Of a stretch of DNA of 64,000 bases, positions 40,929 to 50,868 are shown one piece after another (within the stretch, counting starts at the first letter, position 1; each line of letters starts with the position of its first letter). A program made the translations under genes and the position numbers. Location: NCBI GenBank assembly GCA_001936135.1, contig CP012817.1, forward strand, positions 682,001-746,000, written 5' to 3'. The stretch is from Saccharomycopsis fibuligera x Saccharomycopsis cf. fibuligera (lineage: Eukaryota > Ascomycota > Saccharomycetes > Ascoideales > Saccharomycopsidaceae). The notes beneath the pieces were generated by a model. That model made no database searches, was not told the DNA's origin, and saw only the letters and a list, made by a program, of their open reading frames with translations.

Positions 40929-42986
40929 TTACTGAGTCAATAAATTCCATAATGCGTCTTCTTCTTGGAAATCATTAGCAAATATTGTTACCAAATAAAA
41001 ATCATCAACGATGCTTCTAATCAACTTGTAAGCATTTTCGTACTTGGCCTTCAATTTTTCTTCTACTTTTTCACCTTTAGCTTGGGAATTTTTCCATTTA
41101 ATCAAATACAAATTAGCCCATTCAAGCAAGATCTTAAATGCTTCGTCTTTCCAAGCTTTGAAAGATTGCTCTTCAATGATTGTAGTTTGCACAATCTCTT
41201 TGTTTGGGAAAACACCCCAAGTCACCGCAGTGGCTCTATTGTTTGGACATATATTGGTATCAAAGTACGAAGACTTTTTGTCCTGTGTTGCGTTTGCGTT
41301 GGTTGACCCGGCAACATAATAGCTAAATTCGTTGTTTTTGCTATTTTCGTCACCGCCATAATCATTCTGACGGTTATAAAAATCAATCTTTGGTTTCAAA
41401 ACAGATTCCCAATCCTTTTTCGATATAAGCAATTCAATGTATGCTTTTTGATACAAGTATCCATTTCTGGCACCCCAACCAAACACGCTGTCTGAGGAAG
41501 GGCAGCCATTAATTGCAGGTTGTGAAGACAAGGAAAACCAATACTTGGAGTTAATTTCGAATAATTCTTCCTGAATCAATAACGTTTCCGCACTTATTTC
41601 AAGATCAGAAAATGGCAATGCAGGAATCTTTTTAGACAAGAAATCAATAAATAATTCACGAATATCAGCTAAATTTTGAGGAGTGCCCCAAAGTTCTTTG
41701 ATTGGATCCTTTACGCTAAACGGAATCTTCAATGATGGACCATAACCATCAATTTCACCATATGCCGGTGATCTAGAATCACCAAATCTACCATTAGGGA
41801 ATTCATCCCAAGTAGCTTCTTTACCTAAAGTGCCCGCCCCGGTAGAAATTGCCAAAATTTCCTTTTTAGAAAGTTTATTCGCATCGTGAAGTTTGCCTAT
41901 TTCTTGCTTATTGTCAGTCAAATAAGAAGTATTGTTTGATTGTTGTTGATCATCTTCAGAAATGATTTTATTATTGTAAGATACTGTTTTAGCATTAACT
42001 GGTTCAGGAGTGCCTGCTTTGCTAGAATTTTCACTATCAAAATGAGTGAACTTTTGTAAAACTTTTGATGCTGTCACAAGCTTAGCAATTGAACCTTCCA
42101 AATTCAAAGTATAGAAATGGAACCCTTTTATTCTAGATTTGGATTGAGTATAAAGTTTATCAATAACGTCGCACAAGATCTCAATACCGATCTCTTTAAC
42201 TTTCTTATCATCGTTTTGAATTTGTAATGGGAATTTACTAAGAATTGACTTTGGAATCGATGCATGCGACAATCTTGAGACTCTTTGAAATAATTGATAA
42301 TTGTTAATTGGGATCAAACCTGGAATTATTGGGATTGATTGCAATTCAGGAATTTCCAAAACTTTAGCTTCAAACGTTAAATACTGATCTGCATCGAAAA
42401 ACAATTGGGTAATAATAAAATCTGCACCAGCTTTGACTTTCTCTACCAAGAATGGCAAGTCGTGTCGAAAATCTTGATTTGTGTTATCGGCGCCATCAAC
42501 ATGACCATCTGGATAAGCAGCAACTCCAATAGCAAAGTAATCTCCATATTGCTCTCTAATATATTTGACCAAATCGACAGCATACGTGAACCCATTATTC
42601 AAAGCTGCTACATCTTCAATATCATCCAACACTTCAGCTCTTGGAGGATCGCCTCTAAGGGCCAAAATGTTTTGAATACCCGCTTGCTTTGCTCTGGCTA
42701 GCGCATCATCAATGATTGCCCGGTTGGTGTTGGTGCAAGTTAAATGGAGACAAGTAGTCAAGTTGAATTCTCGTTGACAATAAGCAGCAAGGTCAAGAGA
42801 TTTCTCGGCAGTACTACCGCCAGCGCCCCACGTTATATTAATGAAAAGAGGATTAATAATAGACATTCTTTGAATTCTTGCAAGAAGATTCTTCAACCCG
42901 CTATCGGTCTTTGGTGGGAAGAATTCCAAGGAGACAAACCCATTGCCGTCGCCTAGCTCGGCAAGTTTATCAGATATTTTGACCAT
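40929..42986 (-). CDS. MET12: MET12-type methylenetetrahydrofolate reductase
   Basis: Reduces 5,10-methylene-THF to 5-methyl-THF for methionine synthesis. 685 residues, full length for eukaryotic MTHFR. An N-terminal FAD-binding barrel lies at about 1-300 (FVSLEFFPPKTDSGLKNLL, ITWGAGGSTAEKS, HLTCTN, NILALRGDPPR, ADFIITQLFFDADQYL). After a Ser/Asn linker comes the C-terminal regulatory domain (EATWDEFPNGRFGDSRSPAY, VTWGVFPNKEIVQTTIIEE). The WGAGG-x-TAEK form and linker fit Met12 rather than Met13. A TGACTCA site 176 bp upstream fits amino-acid control. Confidence 0.94.
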   Translation of the reverse strand: MVKISDKLAELGDGNGFVSLEFFPPKTDSGLKNLLARIQRMSIINPLFINITWGAGGSTAEKSLDLAAYCQREFNLTTCLHLTCTNTNRAIIDDALARAKQAGIQNILALRGDPPRAEVLDDIEDVAALNNGFTYAVDLVKYIREQYGDYFAIGVAAYPDGHVDGADNTNQDFRHDLPFLVEKVKAGADFIITQLFFDADQYLTFEAKVLEIPELQSIPIIPGLIPINNYQLFQRVSRLSHASIPKSILSKFPLQIQNDDKKVKEIGIEILCDVIDKLYTQSKSRIKGFHFYTLNLEGSIAKLVTASKVLQKFTHFDSENSSKAGTPEPVNAKTVSYNNKIISEDDQQQSNNTSYLTDNKQEIGKLHDANKLSKKEILAISTGAGTLGKEATWDEFPNGRFGDSRSPAYGEIDGYGPSLKIPFSVKDPIKELWGTPQNLADIRELFIDFLSKKIPALPFSDLEISAETLLIQEELFEINSKYWFSLSSQPAINGCPSSDSVFGWGARNGYLYQKAYIELLISKKDWESVLKPKIDFYNRQNDYGGDENSKNNEFSYYVAGSTNANATQDKKSSYFDTNICPNNRATAVTWGVFPNKEIVQTTIIEEQSFKAWKDEAFKILLEWANLYLIKWKNSQAKGEKVEEKLKAKYENAYKLIRSIVDDFYLVTIFANDFQEEDALWNLLTQ

Positions 42987-43394
42987 AGTGAATTATGCGT
43001 TGATCTTCAAAGGTTTTTCAAAAGCTGTAGAACAAAAACAGATCAACAGCGAGTCGTTAAGGATGATAAATGGAGAAATTTACAGTTTTAACTAACGGCG
43101 GTGCCTGGCATCGGCCGATCGATGGATATATTAATATTAATACTATAGTGACCTTTTGCGGTGACTCAGCTCGACGGGGCTCTATAACCAGCAAGCGGAA
43201 AAACTAACTGTGTACTCCTCCTCTACATACGAACATTGCATTACCAGCAGGTGCTAATCAGAACACTATAGCACCAGAAACAGAGTGAAGAGACAGAGAG
43301 ATCTCATGTCAATACACATGGCCAGACACTCATCAGCCATATGCTATGAACAGTAATCTGTGTTCGTACTAATTTACAATAAGCCCTCATCACA
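42987..43394. promoter_or_regulatory. divergent promoter region MET12 / URN1
   Basis: 408 bp between start codons. Holds the Gcn4-type site and a GGCCGATCGATGG-like GC-rich patch near 43110. Confidence 0.6.
43162..43168. promoter_or_regulatory. Gcn4-type site between MET12 and URN1
   Basis: TGACTCA, 176 bp from the MET12 ATG and about 227 bp from the URN1 ATG. MET12 is the more likely target. Confidence 0.5.
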
Positions 43395-44948
43395 ATGGCT
43401 TCAACAACTTCAGAGACCCCAAAGACTTCAAAGACTCCCAGCAGTCCAATGACTCCAGTATTCAAAGTTGAACTAAGCACCACCTCGGACTGGTGTATGG
43501 TAGTCACATCCACCGGCAATAGATTCTATCACAACAAGTCAACTAAGCAATCAGTGTGGAATTATCCTAATGATGAGGTAGCTAAACTTGTGCATCAACA
43601 GAATCGTAATGATTTGTTGCTTTTGATAGCGAAAGCTAGAGGGTTGAGAGTTATTGATAAAAACGAGGAACAGCAGAAACGAGAGCAAAACAAGTCAGGG
43701 GCTGAAAATGGTTCTTCCACAAATGAGAATCAGGAAGCCGCAGCTGATAACAAAATGAAAGGCTCAGATGCGATTAGCCCCAACGCAAATCGAAGCCTAA
43801 GGCCAACTATGTTAAACGCAGACGCCGAGAAAAAAAGCAGCACGCCAGTGTTACTTGGCTCAGGATATGAGAGCTCTGATGAAGAATCAGAGTCAGATTC
43901 AGGCTCGGAACAAGAAGTGGAAAATACTGCACTGACTAAACAGCAAGAAAAAGTTACAATACAAAATGAAGAAAATGGGGACGTTTCCAGTGAATACGAA
44001 ACTGATAGCGAAGAAGAGCAAGAGCAAGAAAGTGATGCTGAACATGGCATTGATTTGGCTGAATTGGATCAATTTGATTCTAATAACGAATTTCAGTCAG
44101 ATTATATTGGTGCTCAAGAAAAAATCAAAGCGCTGCAAGATTTTATCGACTTGATTGAGTCAAGCAATTTGAACCCATATAATTCTTGGGAACTAGAACT
44201 GCAAAAGATAATCGATGATGAAAGATTTTTAGCCATCGAGCTCGATGAAGAACGGAAAAAAATCTTTGATGAGTGGTGCTCTAGAAAAGTCAATGAGGTC
44301 AGTGGATCCACCGAGGTTCCTAATATCGAAGATCAAGGTTATGATTCAGATGTGGATAACAATAGAGCTTCTGCTGATCCTGTCAGTGGCGTGGATATCG
44401 ATTCGCTTGACTTTTTGACGCTGGATGGCTTGGAAATTGAGTATAGTCCTGTAATTTTATATCTTGAATTTTTGAGCACTTACGCAAAGCCAAACAAGTT
44501 TTACCTCGAGTTCAAGAGAAAATATCGGACTAACTCTGAACTAAAAGATATTGAATTAACAGACAAAGACAAAGAAAAAATATATTTGGAATTCACCAAT
44601 TTAAAAAAGAAATCAGTGGATGAAAGGAAACGATTGCTCAATGACTTCTTGGCTAATTCTAAGCTTTTTGTTAAAAACATCAAGGACAAGCTAGCTTCTT
44701 CGCAAGAATCAGTGCAGAGAACATGGAAAGTTTTAAACAAGGTAAATGATGAATTTTTGAAACCAACACCAGTTGAAAAATTGCAACTGGTGCCCATTGA
44801 TAAGGCGAAAAATTTGGTAAAGCATTTACAAAGATTATTGTTTGTGCCAGAGGCCATACGAGAAAATACAATTTACTATGCGGTGCCGACTAAAGAACGG
44901 ATAAAAGTGCTACATAGTATACATGAGATCCTTGTACAGAAACCATAA
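43395..44948 (+). CDS. URN1: URN1, WW/FF-domain pre-mRNA splicing protein
   Basis: 517 residues. A WW domain near residues 32-60 (WCMVVTSTGNRFYHNKSTKQ, then SVWNYP). Long acidic, Ser/Glu-rich linker (about 90-230). FF-type helical domain(s) follow (KIKALQDFIDLIESSNLNPY, then SWELELQKIIDDERFLAI). The C-terminal part holds a second helical repeat (FLSTYAKPNKFYLEFKRKYR). This matches yeast Urn1 (YPR152C), found with U2/NTC splicing complexes. It sits near PIN3 and NCA2 as in S. cerevisiae, but with PRE9 and MET12 between. Confidence 0.88.
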   Translation: MASTTSETPKTSKTPSSPMTPVFKVELSTTSDWCMVVTSTGNRFYHNKSTKQSVWNYPNDEVAKLVHQQNRNDLLLLIAKARGLRVIDKNEEQQKREQNKSGAENGSSTNENQEAAADNKMKGSDAISPNANRSLRPTMLNADAEKKSSTPVLLGSGYESSDEESESDSGSEQEVENTALTKQQEKVTIQNEENGDVSSEYETDSEEEQEQESDAEHGIDLAELDQFDSNNEFQSDYIGAQEKIKALQDFIDLIESSNLNPYNSWELELQKIIDDERFLAIELDEERKKIFDEWCSRKVNEVSGSTEVPNIEDQGYDSDVDNNRASADPVSGVDIDSLDFLTLDGLEIEYSPVILYLEFLSTYAKPNKFYLEFKRKYRTNSELKDIELTDKDKEKIYLEFTNLKKKSVDERKRLLNDFLANSKLFVKNIKDKLASSQESVQRTWKVLNKVNDEFLKPTPVEKLQLVPIDKAKNLVKHLQRLLFVPEAIRENTIYYAVPTKERIKVLHSIHEILVQKP

Positions 44949-45007
44949 CTGTTTCAGGTACCAGATACTACAATAAATACATTTCAAAAACAATCTGTAA
45001 AATGTGA

Positions 45008-45047
<40 letters not shown>

Positions 45048-45275
45048 CCGTAATGCAATTAACGCAAGGTATTTCTGCTTTTTGAGAAGCAAAGCACGTT
45101 TTCTGCTGGCTTTTCTGAAAATCTCGTATCAAAAGAACAAGAAACTATTTACAATTATCGTACTCAACAAGACTATTTAGACGTTTCCCAATATAAAAAA
45201 AAGTTGAATAAGTATACCAGAGTTTTAGTATTCCCTACTTCGTCGCAATCAGCTAATCAAAATTTGGTTCCCTCT
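44949..45275. other. convergent gap URN1 / PHB1 with T35 tract
   Basis: 327 bp with a pure T35 run at 45010-45044. Nothing else seen. Confidence 0.7.
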
Positions 45276-46136
45276 TTAACGACCCAAGTTCAATAACAAA
45301 GAGTTGCTGGCACCGCTAACATCAGCACCACCAGCACCACCAGCCTTACCACCATTAGGCAAGTAAGTAATGTTTGGACTGCTTGCCAAAGTACTGGCGA
45401 TTTCTTTAGATGCTTCGATTCTTCTAATAAGCAATAACCCATCACCAGCCTTAGCCAATGCTTTGGATATATGTTCAGCGGCTTCAGCTTCACCTTCGGC
45501 TCTAATGACAGAGGCCTGTCTTTCCTGTTCAGCCTTGTCAACAAGGAATTTGGCTCTTTCGGCATCTTGTTGAGCGATTTGCTTTTGTTCCACTGCTTTG
45601 GTGAAATCATTACCGAAAGTCATATGGGTAATGCTGACATCTTCCAATTTAATGTGAAATTCTTTAGCTCTTGCGCCCAATTCTTGTCTGATTCTAGATG
45701 AAACAACCTCTCTTTGAGTAATCAATTCAGCGGCATCAAATTGAGCAACGATGGATTTTAAGACTTCATTACCAATGGATGGCAACACTCTTTCATCATA
45801 ATCCAAACCCAAAGTTTGGTAAATTGCTGGCAAGTTATTAACATCAGGTCTATGCAACACTCTCAAGGTCAAACTGACCATTTGTAAATCTTTGGAGCCA
45901 GTTGTCGTACTAATACTTCTTGGTCTGGTTCTAATATTGAAGGTAATGGCCTTTTCCAACCATGGAAGCAAAAAATGGGTGCCCTCACCAACAACATCTT
46001 GCTTGATACCATGCAATCTAGAAAACAAAATCACTCTTTGGCCACCATTCACGTCGTAGATGGAGTAAGATGCAGCGGTGGCGGCAATACCAATTGGAAG
46101 AGCCAATCTCCCTATGATGTTAGAAATTCTATTCAT
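45276..46136 (-). CDS. PHB1: PHB1, prohibitin 1
   Basis: Inner-mitochondrial-membrane ring complex with Phb2 that steadies new proteins and tunes the m-AAA protease. 286 residues from MNRISNIIGRLALPIGIAAT, one residue off the yeast length. An N-terminal membrane anchor, the PHB domain (VVGEGTHFLLPWLEKAI, TGSKDLQMVSLTLRVLHRP), then a coiled coil (AVEQKQIAQQDAERAKFLVD) and the C-terminal SNSLLLNLGR. An upstream in-frame ATG at 46244 would add 36 charged residues before the anchor and is rejected as start. Confidence 0.97.
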   Translation of the reverse strand: MNRISNIIGRLALPIGIAATAASYSIYDVNGGQRVILFSRLHGIKQDVVGEGTHFLLPWLEKAITFNIRTRPRSISTTTGSKDLQMVSLTLRVLHRPDVNNLPAIYQTLGLDYDERVLPSIGNEVLKSIVAQFDAAELITQREVVSSRIRQELGARAKEFHIKLEDVSITHMTFGNDFTKAVEQKQIAQQDAERAKFLVDKAEQERQASVIRAEGEAEAAEHISKALAKAGDGLLLIRRIEASKEIASTLASSPNITYLPNGGKAGGAGGADVSGASNSLLLNLGR

Positions 46137-46527
46137 TGTTTTGTGGATACAGCTGTGTGATGTCTTGTTTTGTTTGCCTCCCTGGCGGTGCGGTGCTTCC
46201 TTACGTTGAAAGCAGTCTCTTTTTTTTCTCTGCTCTCTACTCACTCAGTTTCGTACTCTTCACTGCACGATGCCTGGAAGCAGTTTTTTGTACGGAGAAA
46301 ATAGTTTATTTTGTATCATGTGACATTGATGGTGATATATGATACGGGTAACCTCTGAGGCCTCACAATTTTCTAGCGTTGACGACTCTGCCTTTAGTGA
46401 GGGTGAAAAAAATTTCATCAGAAAAGGAAAAGACAACGACTATTAACAGGAAGACACTAATAGTCTATCTAGTATACAACAAAGTCCATAACGGATTAAT
46501 ATCATACGCCACCCACATCTGATCATC
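46137..46527. promoter_or_regulatory. divergent promoter region PHB1 / TIF32
   Basis: 391 bp with TCATGTGA at 46316-46323, the same Cbf1-type octamer (opposite strand) as before RPS28. Confidence 0.6.
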
Positions 46528-49413
46528 ATGGCTCCACCGCATATTATCAGGCCAGAGAATATCATCAAGACCTGTGAGAACTTGATAAGAATCAACAAGT
46601 CCGATGAGGCCTTAGACACTTTGAAGAACTTTATTGGTTCCAGAAAGTTCAAGTTTATTACTGCTGCTCAGGCTGAATCCGTTGGATTGTTGTTTGTTCA
46701 ACTTTGTGTTGACTTGAGAGACTTTGGTGCTGCTAAAGAGGGTCTTTTCAACTACAAGAAAAACGCGCAAACCATCAATAATGGCTTGGAAACCGTTGGT
46801 AACGTTGTTAGAAGATTTATCCAATTAGGGGAAGAATCTTTGAATAAAGCCAAGGAAAACGCCGCCGCTGCTGCCACTGAAACCACCACCGCCGACTTGG
46901 ATGAAGTCAGATCCCCTGAAGCTTTGTTGTTATCTATTGTTTCTAGTGATGACACTAAGGACAGATCAGACAGAGAGCTTTTGACTCCTTACTTGAGATT
47001 CATGTACGATTCTTACAGAACAGTCTTGGATACTATTAGAAACACCAAGCAATTGGAAATTGTGTACTGTTACATTGTCAGCCATGCTTTTAAATTTTGT
47101 GAACAATTCTCCAGAAAGCTCGAATTCAAAAGACTTAGTGATTTGATTAGAACTCATTTGCAATCCATTAATTTTTATGCTAACCAGCAACACACTAATG
47201 CTTTCCATGCTTTAAACCAAATTGATTTGTCAAACCCAAGCACTTTGGAAAGATTCTTACAATTGCGTTTTAACGGTTTGAATATTGCTGTTAAATTGGA
47301 ATTGTACCAAGAAAGTTTCAAAATTGTTGAAGATATCCACACTTTGTTGGTGCTTTCCAAGAGGCAACCAAAACCAAGCATGATGTTGAACTATTACGAA
47401 AATTTGGCCAAGATTTTCAATGTTTCCGTTAACAGTTTGTACAGATCTGTTTCCTGGTTGAAATTCTTTAACTTGTATTCTCAATCTCCAAACGCTACTC
47501 TAGAGAACTTGAGCAACTATGCTTCTATCATTGTTTTGTCATCTTTGTCTATTTCTGAGTTAGCTGGTTCCAATAATGATGAAGAAAGAAACAAATACAA
47601 CAGATTGTCTGGTTTGTTGAACTTGCCTCACCCACCAACCAGAAAATCGGTTATTGATTCCATCAACAATCCAAACTTTTTGAAATTTGTTAACAAAGAC
47701 TTGAGATTTTTGTTCAACTACTTGGAAAATGATGACTTCAACCCATTGTTTATCCAATCCGAATTGGTTCCAGTTTTGAACAGAATTTACGAATCTTCAA
47801 ACTACAAAGTTTTTTTCAATGGCTTGTTGGAAACTATTTTGGTGAAAATCTTTAAGCAAGTCGCCAAAAATTACGAAAACATTAGATTTGAATTTTTAGT
47901 TGACTTGGCTAACTTCAAGGGTACCAGCTACGAATTGTCCCATGTTGTTGTTGAGAACAACTTGATCAATGCAGGTAAGGATGGTTTGCTTCCACAATTT
48001 AGAATTGATCATGATGCTAATGTTGTCTCTTTCATCAATGATCCATTTGATGTTGCTTCCGCTAACGTTGAATCTACTGCTGCTGATTTGATCAAGGTTC
48101 AATTATCCAAATTGTCTGGTACTTTGTTGAAATCTCTTTACAACACTGATCCATCTTTCATTGAAAAGCAACAAGCTAACAAAGTCAAGGCTATTGAATT
48201 GGCAAACAAAGAAATTGAAAAAGAACGCCAAGAAATTGAAGAAAGAAGAATCTTGTTAGAAAAGAGAAGAGAAGAAGAAGCTGAGGAAGAAGCTAGAAAA
48301 CAAGAAGAAGCCAAGAAAGTGAGAGAAGAAAAATTGGCTGCTGAAAAGAAGGCTGAAAAGGAAAGATTGGAAGTTGAAGCTAAGAGAAAGATGGAGGAAA
48401 AGATTGCTAGAGAAAGAGATGAAATTAGAGAAAAAGAAAAATTGAAGATTGCTGAAGATATCAACAAAGCTGGTATCATTCATGTTGACACTAGTAACAT
48501 CAAGGATATTGACATTACTGAATTGAAACAAATGCAATTAGATCAATTGACCAAGGACCAAAATGACACTCAAGAACGTTTGAAGGCCTTGTTTAAACGT
48601 AATGACCATTTGGAAAGAGCTTACAGAAAATACGAATTGAAATTATTGGAAGAAGACCGTAAGGTTCAAAAACAAAAGGATGTTGAAGATTACAAACTCT
48701 TGAAAGAAAAGCTTATCCAAAAGGCCAAGAAGGAACACGAAGAATCTCTCAGATTGCGTGACAGATTGCAAAGAATTGTTCCGGTTTATGAATCTTACAG
48801 AAATAAGATTGATGCGCACCGTGCTGAACAACTTGCTAGACAAAAGGAAGAAAACCTCGCTAAATTAGAGGAAGAAAAACAAGTCAGAATCAAACAATTG
48901 AAGGCTGAAAAACTTGCTATTTTGGTTCAAAAACAAAAGGAAGAAGCTGAACGTAAACTTAAAGAAGAAGCTGAAGCTAAGGCTGAAGCTATTAGAGCTG
49001 AAGCTGAAGCTAAGGCAGCTGCCGAAAAAGCTGAAAAGGAAAAGAAACAAAAGGAAGAAATGGAGAAATTGAAGGCTGAATTGGCTGAACAAAGAAAGAA
49101 GGATGCTGAACTTTTGGCTAAACAACGTGAACGTGAAGCTGAAGTCGAAAGACTTCTTGCTGAAAAGCAAAGAGGTGGCGCTGATAGACCGTATCGACCA
49201 GCTAGAGGTGGTAGCAGATTTGGTCAAGGCCGTGACAGTAGTGCTAGCCCTGCAACTAACACAAGATCTTTCAGCGGTTCTGCGTCTACTCCGAGATCCT
49301 CTGAATCCTCTTCGTCTCCAGCCCCAGCCCCAGCCCCAGCGTCCGGCAGACCACTCACTTTTGCTGAAAAGCTCAAGTTGAAGCGTATGCAGAAACAACA
49401 AGAAGGGCAATAA
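46528..49413 (+). CDS. TIF32: TIF32/RPG1, eIF3a subunit of translation initiation factor 3
   Basis: Largest scaffold of eIF3, bound to the 40S subunit. 961 residues, the yeast size. The N-terminal helical region starts MAPPHIIRPENIIKTCENLI. The PCI domain is at about 330-530. Then a long charged helical segment (about 540-900) of Glu/Lys/Arg/Ala, including AEAEAKAAAEKAEKEKKQKE. A Gly/Arg/Ser/Pro-rich tail (RPARGGSRFGQGR) ends with LKLKRMQKQQEGQ. Codon bias is strong (TTG, AGA, GAA), fitting high expression. It diverges from PHB1. Confidence 0.97.
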   Translation: MAPPHIIRPENIIKTCENLIRINKSDEALDTLKNFIGSRKFKFITAAQAESVGLLFVQLCVDLRDFGAAKEGLFNYKKNAQTINNGLETVGNVVRRFIQLGEESLNKAKENAAAAATETTTADLDEVRSPEALLLSIVSSDDTKDRSDRELLTPYLRFMYDSYRTVLDTIRNTKQLEIVYCYIVSHAFKFCEQFSRKLEFKRLSDLIRTHLQSINFYANQQHTNAFHALNQIDLSNPSTLERFLQLRFNGLNIAVKLELYQESFKIVEDIHTLLVLSKRQPKPSMMLNYYENLAKIFNVSVNSLYRSVSWLKFFNLYSQSPNATLENLSNYASIIVLSSLSISELAGSNNDEERNKYNRLSGLLNLPHPPTRKSVIDSINNPNFLKFVNKDLRFLFNYLENDDFNPLFIQSELVPVLNRIYESSNYKVFFNGLLETILVKIFKQVAKNYENIRFEFLVDLANFKGTSYELSHVVVENNLINAGKDGLLPQFRIDHDANVVSFINDPFDVASANVESTAADLIKVQLSKLSGTLLKSLYNTDPSFIEKQQANKVKAIELANKEIEKERQEIEERRILLEKRREEEAEEEARKQEEAKKVREEKLAAEKKAEKERLEVEAKRKMEEKIARERDEIREKEKLKIAEDINKAGIIHVDTSNIKDIDITELKQMQLDQLTKDQNDTQERLKALFKRNDHLERAYRKYELKLLEEDRKVQKQKDVEDYKLLKEKLIQKAKKEHEESLRLRDRLQRIVPVYESYRNKIDAHRAEQLARQKEENLAKLEEEKQVRIKQLKAEKLAILVQKQKEEAERKLKEEAEAKAEAIRAEAEAKAAAEKAEKEKKQKEEMEKLKAELAEQRKKDAELLAKQREREAEVERLLAEKQRGGADRPYRPARGGSRFGQGRDSSASPATNTRSFSGSASTPRSSESSSSPAPAPAPASGRPLTFAEKLKLKRMQKQQEGQ

Positions 49414-50346
49414 ATAAAGGTGATTTATTTATGAGAAGCTTTTTGTCATGTCATATGTCGTGCGTGCGTTGATGACAATAGTATATGAATGCTAAATGGA
49501 TAAACAGTTGCTATTTTCCAAAATATACCTTTTTATTACACTCTTAGCATTAATTTTTTTATTATCTTTTATTGAGCTTATTTTAATTTTTGCCAATTAC
49601 TACTTTTCGTTCTTTATATTTTTTTCTCATAATCTTTATTCATATCATTTTGTTGATTTGGTTCCCGTACTGTTTAAGTAATAAATCTTTTTTGTGTTTT
49701 ATGGTAAACTATGTTTTGTGTATACATCCTCTATTCCCGACTTCACACTAGCCACACCGGCTACAGTAAGCTGAAATTGTCACGCCCAAACACCATGACT
49801 GCAGTCTGCATTAGGAAAACTTAGTGAAGGGCGCATTACGCATTGCGTCGGATGGCAGCTTCGGATGCATTATTTTGGTGGCCAACTTGCCGACAGTTCC
49901 TAATGCGGCAAGGTCTTTGGTCAGAAGGTATTTTTTGTTGTTTTGCAAAGTAAGCTTAGCAAACAATGCTATTGCAAAGTTTGCAGCATCACTTCGGGAT
50001 GCTCAGAAAGCAAATTTACATAAATAGCAAACTTTGTCCCCGAACTCATTTATAATCATCCAGTTCTTTCCTTCTGTCTCGAATTCTTCTTTTTTTACTT
50101 CTCTTCTCCTTTCTTTTCCTTTCTACTCCTTGTGTACCGTCTCTACTCATTCAATTGACGCTTTTTCCAACAAGTTCCGTACCCAATTGAAACATAGCCC
50201 TTCAAGGAATCGCCGGAAAAAATAAATAAATAAATAAAAAAACCTCATAACCTGAATTTTTTTTAATAATTTTGGCGCCCAAGCAATTATTTGCAAGTAA
50301 TCTCATAATATACTCTATCTTCAATTGACTAAAACAATAGTTCAAA
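49414..50346. promoter_or_regulatory. NCE102 upstream region
   Basis: 933 bp between TIF32 and NCE102, with a pyrimidine-rich stretch (about 50060-50140) and an AAAT repeat near 50221-50238. No gene recognised. Confidence 0.55.
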
Positions 50347-50868
50347 ATGGCTTTACCAATCCCAGATTTGTCTCTTAGAGCTCTTAACACTATCTTTTTG
50401 ATTATTGTTCTCGGTTTAACCGGTTCTCTAATTCATGGTCAAAGAAACACTCACTCCAGAGTCAACATGGCATTGTTTGCCTCTGTTTTTGGGTTACTCT
50501 TCTCTACCTTCTACGCCCTTTTGGCTAGCTTCATATCGGTCTTTGCTTGGCCAATCATTTTATTCATTGTCGACTTTTTGAACTTTGTCTTCACTTTTTC
50601 TGCCGCTACTGCATTGGCAGTTGGTATCAGATGTCACTCTTGCTCTAACCAAAGCTACATTAACAGCAACTCCATTATTGAAGGTTCTACTGACAGATGC
50701 AGAAAGGCACAAGCTTCTGTTGCCTTTTTGTATTTCAGCTTTTTTATCTTTTTGGCTAACTTAGCCTTCTCTCTCTTTTCCCTCATCTCCGGTGGTGCTT
50801 TCGGTTTTGGCGGAGGTAGCAAGCGTGGTGGCGCTAAGGGCGGCATCCCAAGCGTCTCTCAAGTGTAA
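50347..50868 (+). CDS. NCE102: NCE102/FHN1-type eisosome membrane protein
   Basis: 173-residue four-span plasma-membrane protein that organises eisosomes (MCC domain) and responds to sphingolipid state. Seen: an N-terminal segment ALNTIFLIIVLGLTGSLI, the HSRVNMALFASVFGLLFST segment, the Cys-containing loop GIRCHSCSNQSYINSNSIIE, the last segment, then the short tail FGGGSKRGGAKGGIPSVSQV. Length matches yeast Nce102 (173). High-expression codon use. Confidence 0.96.
   Translation: MALPIPDLSLRALNTIFLIIVLGLTGSLIHGQRNTHSRVNMALFASVFGLLFSTFYALLASFISVFAWPIILFIVDFLNFVFTFSAATALAVGIRCHSCSNQSYINSNSIIEGSTDRCRKAQASVAFLYFSFFIFLANLAFSLFSLISGGAFGFGGGSKRGGAKGGIPSVSQV

Noticed and set aside
46137-46244. Upstream ATG extending PHB1 by 36 residues
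   Set aside because: Family start aligns at MNRISN; the extension would bury the membrane anchor.
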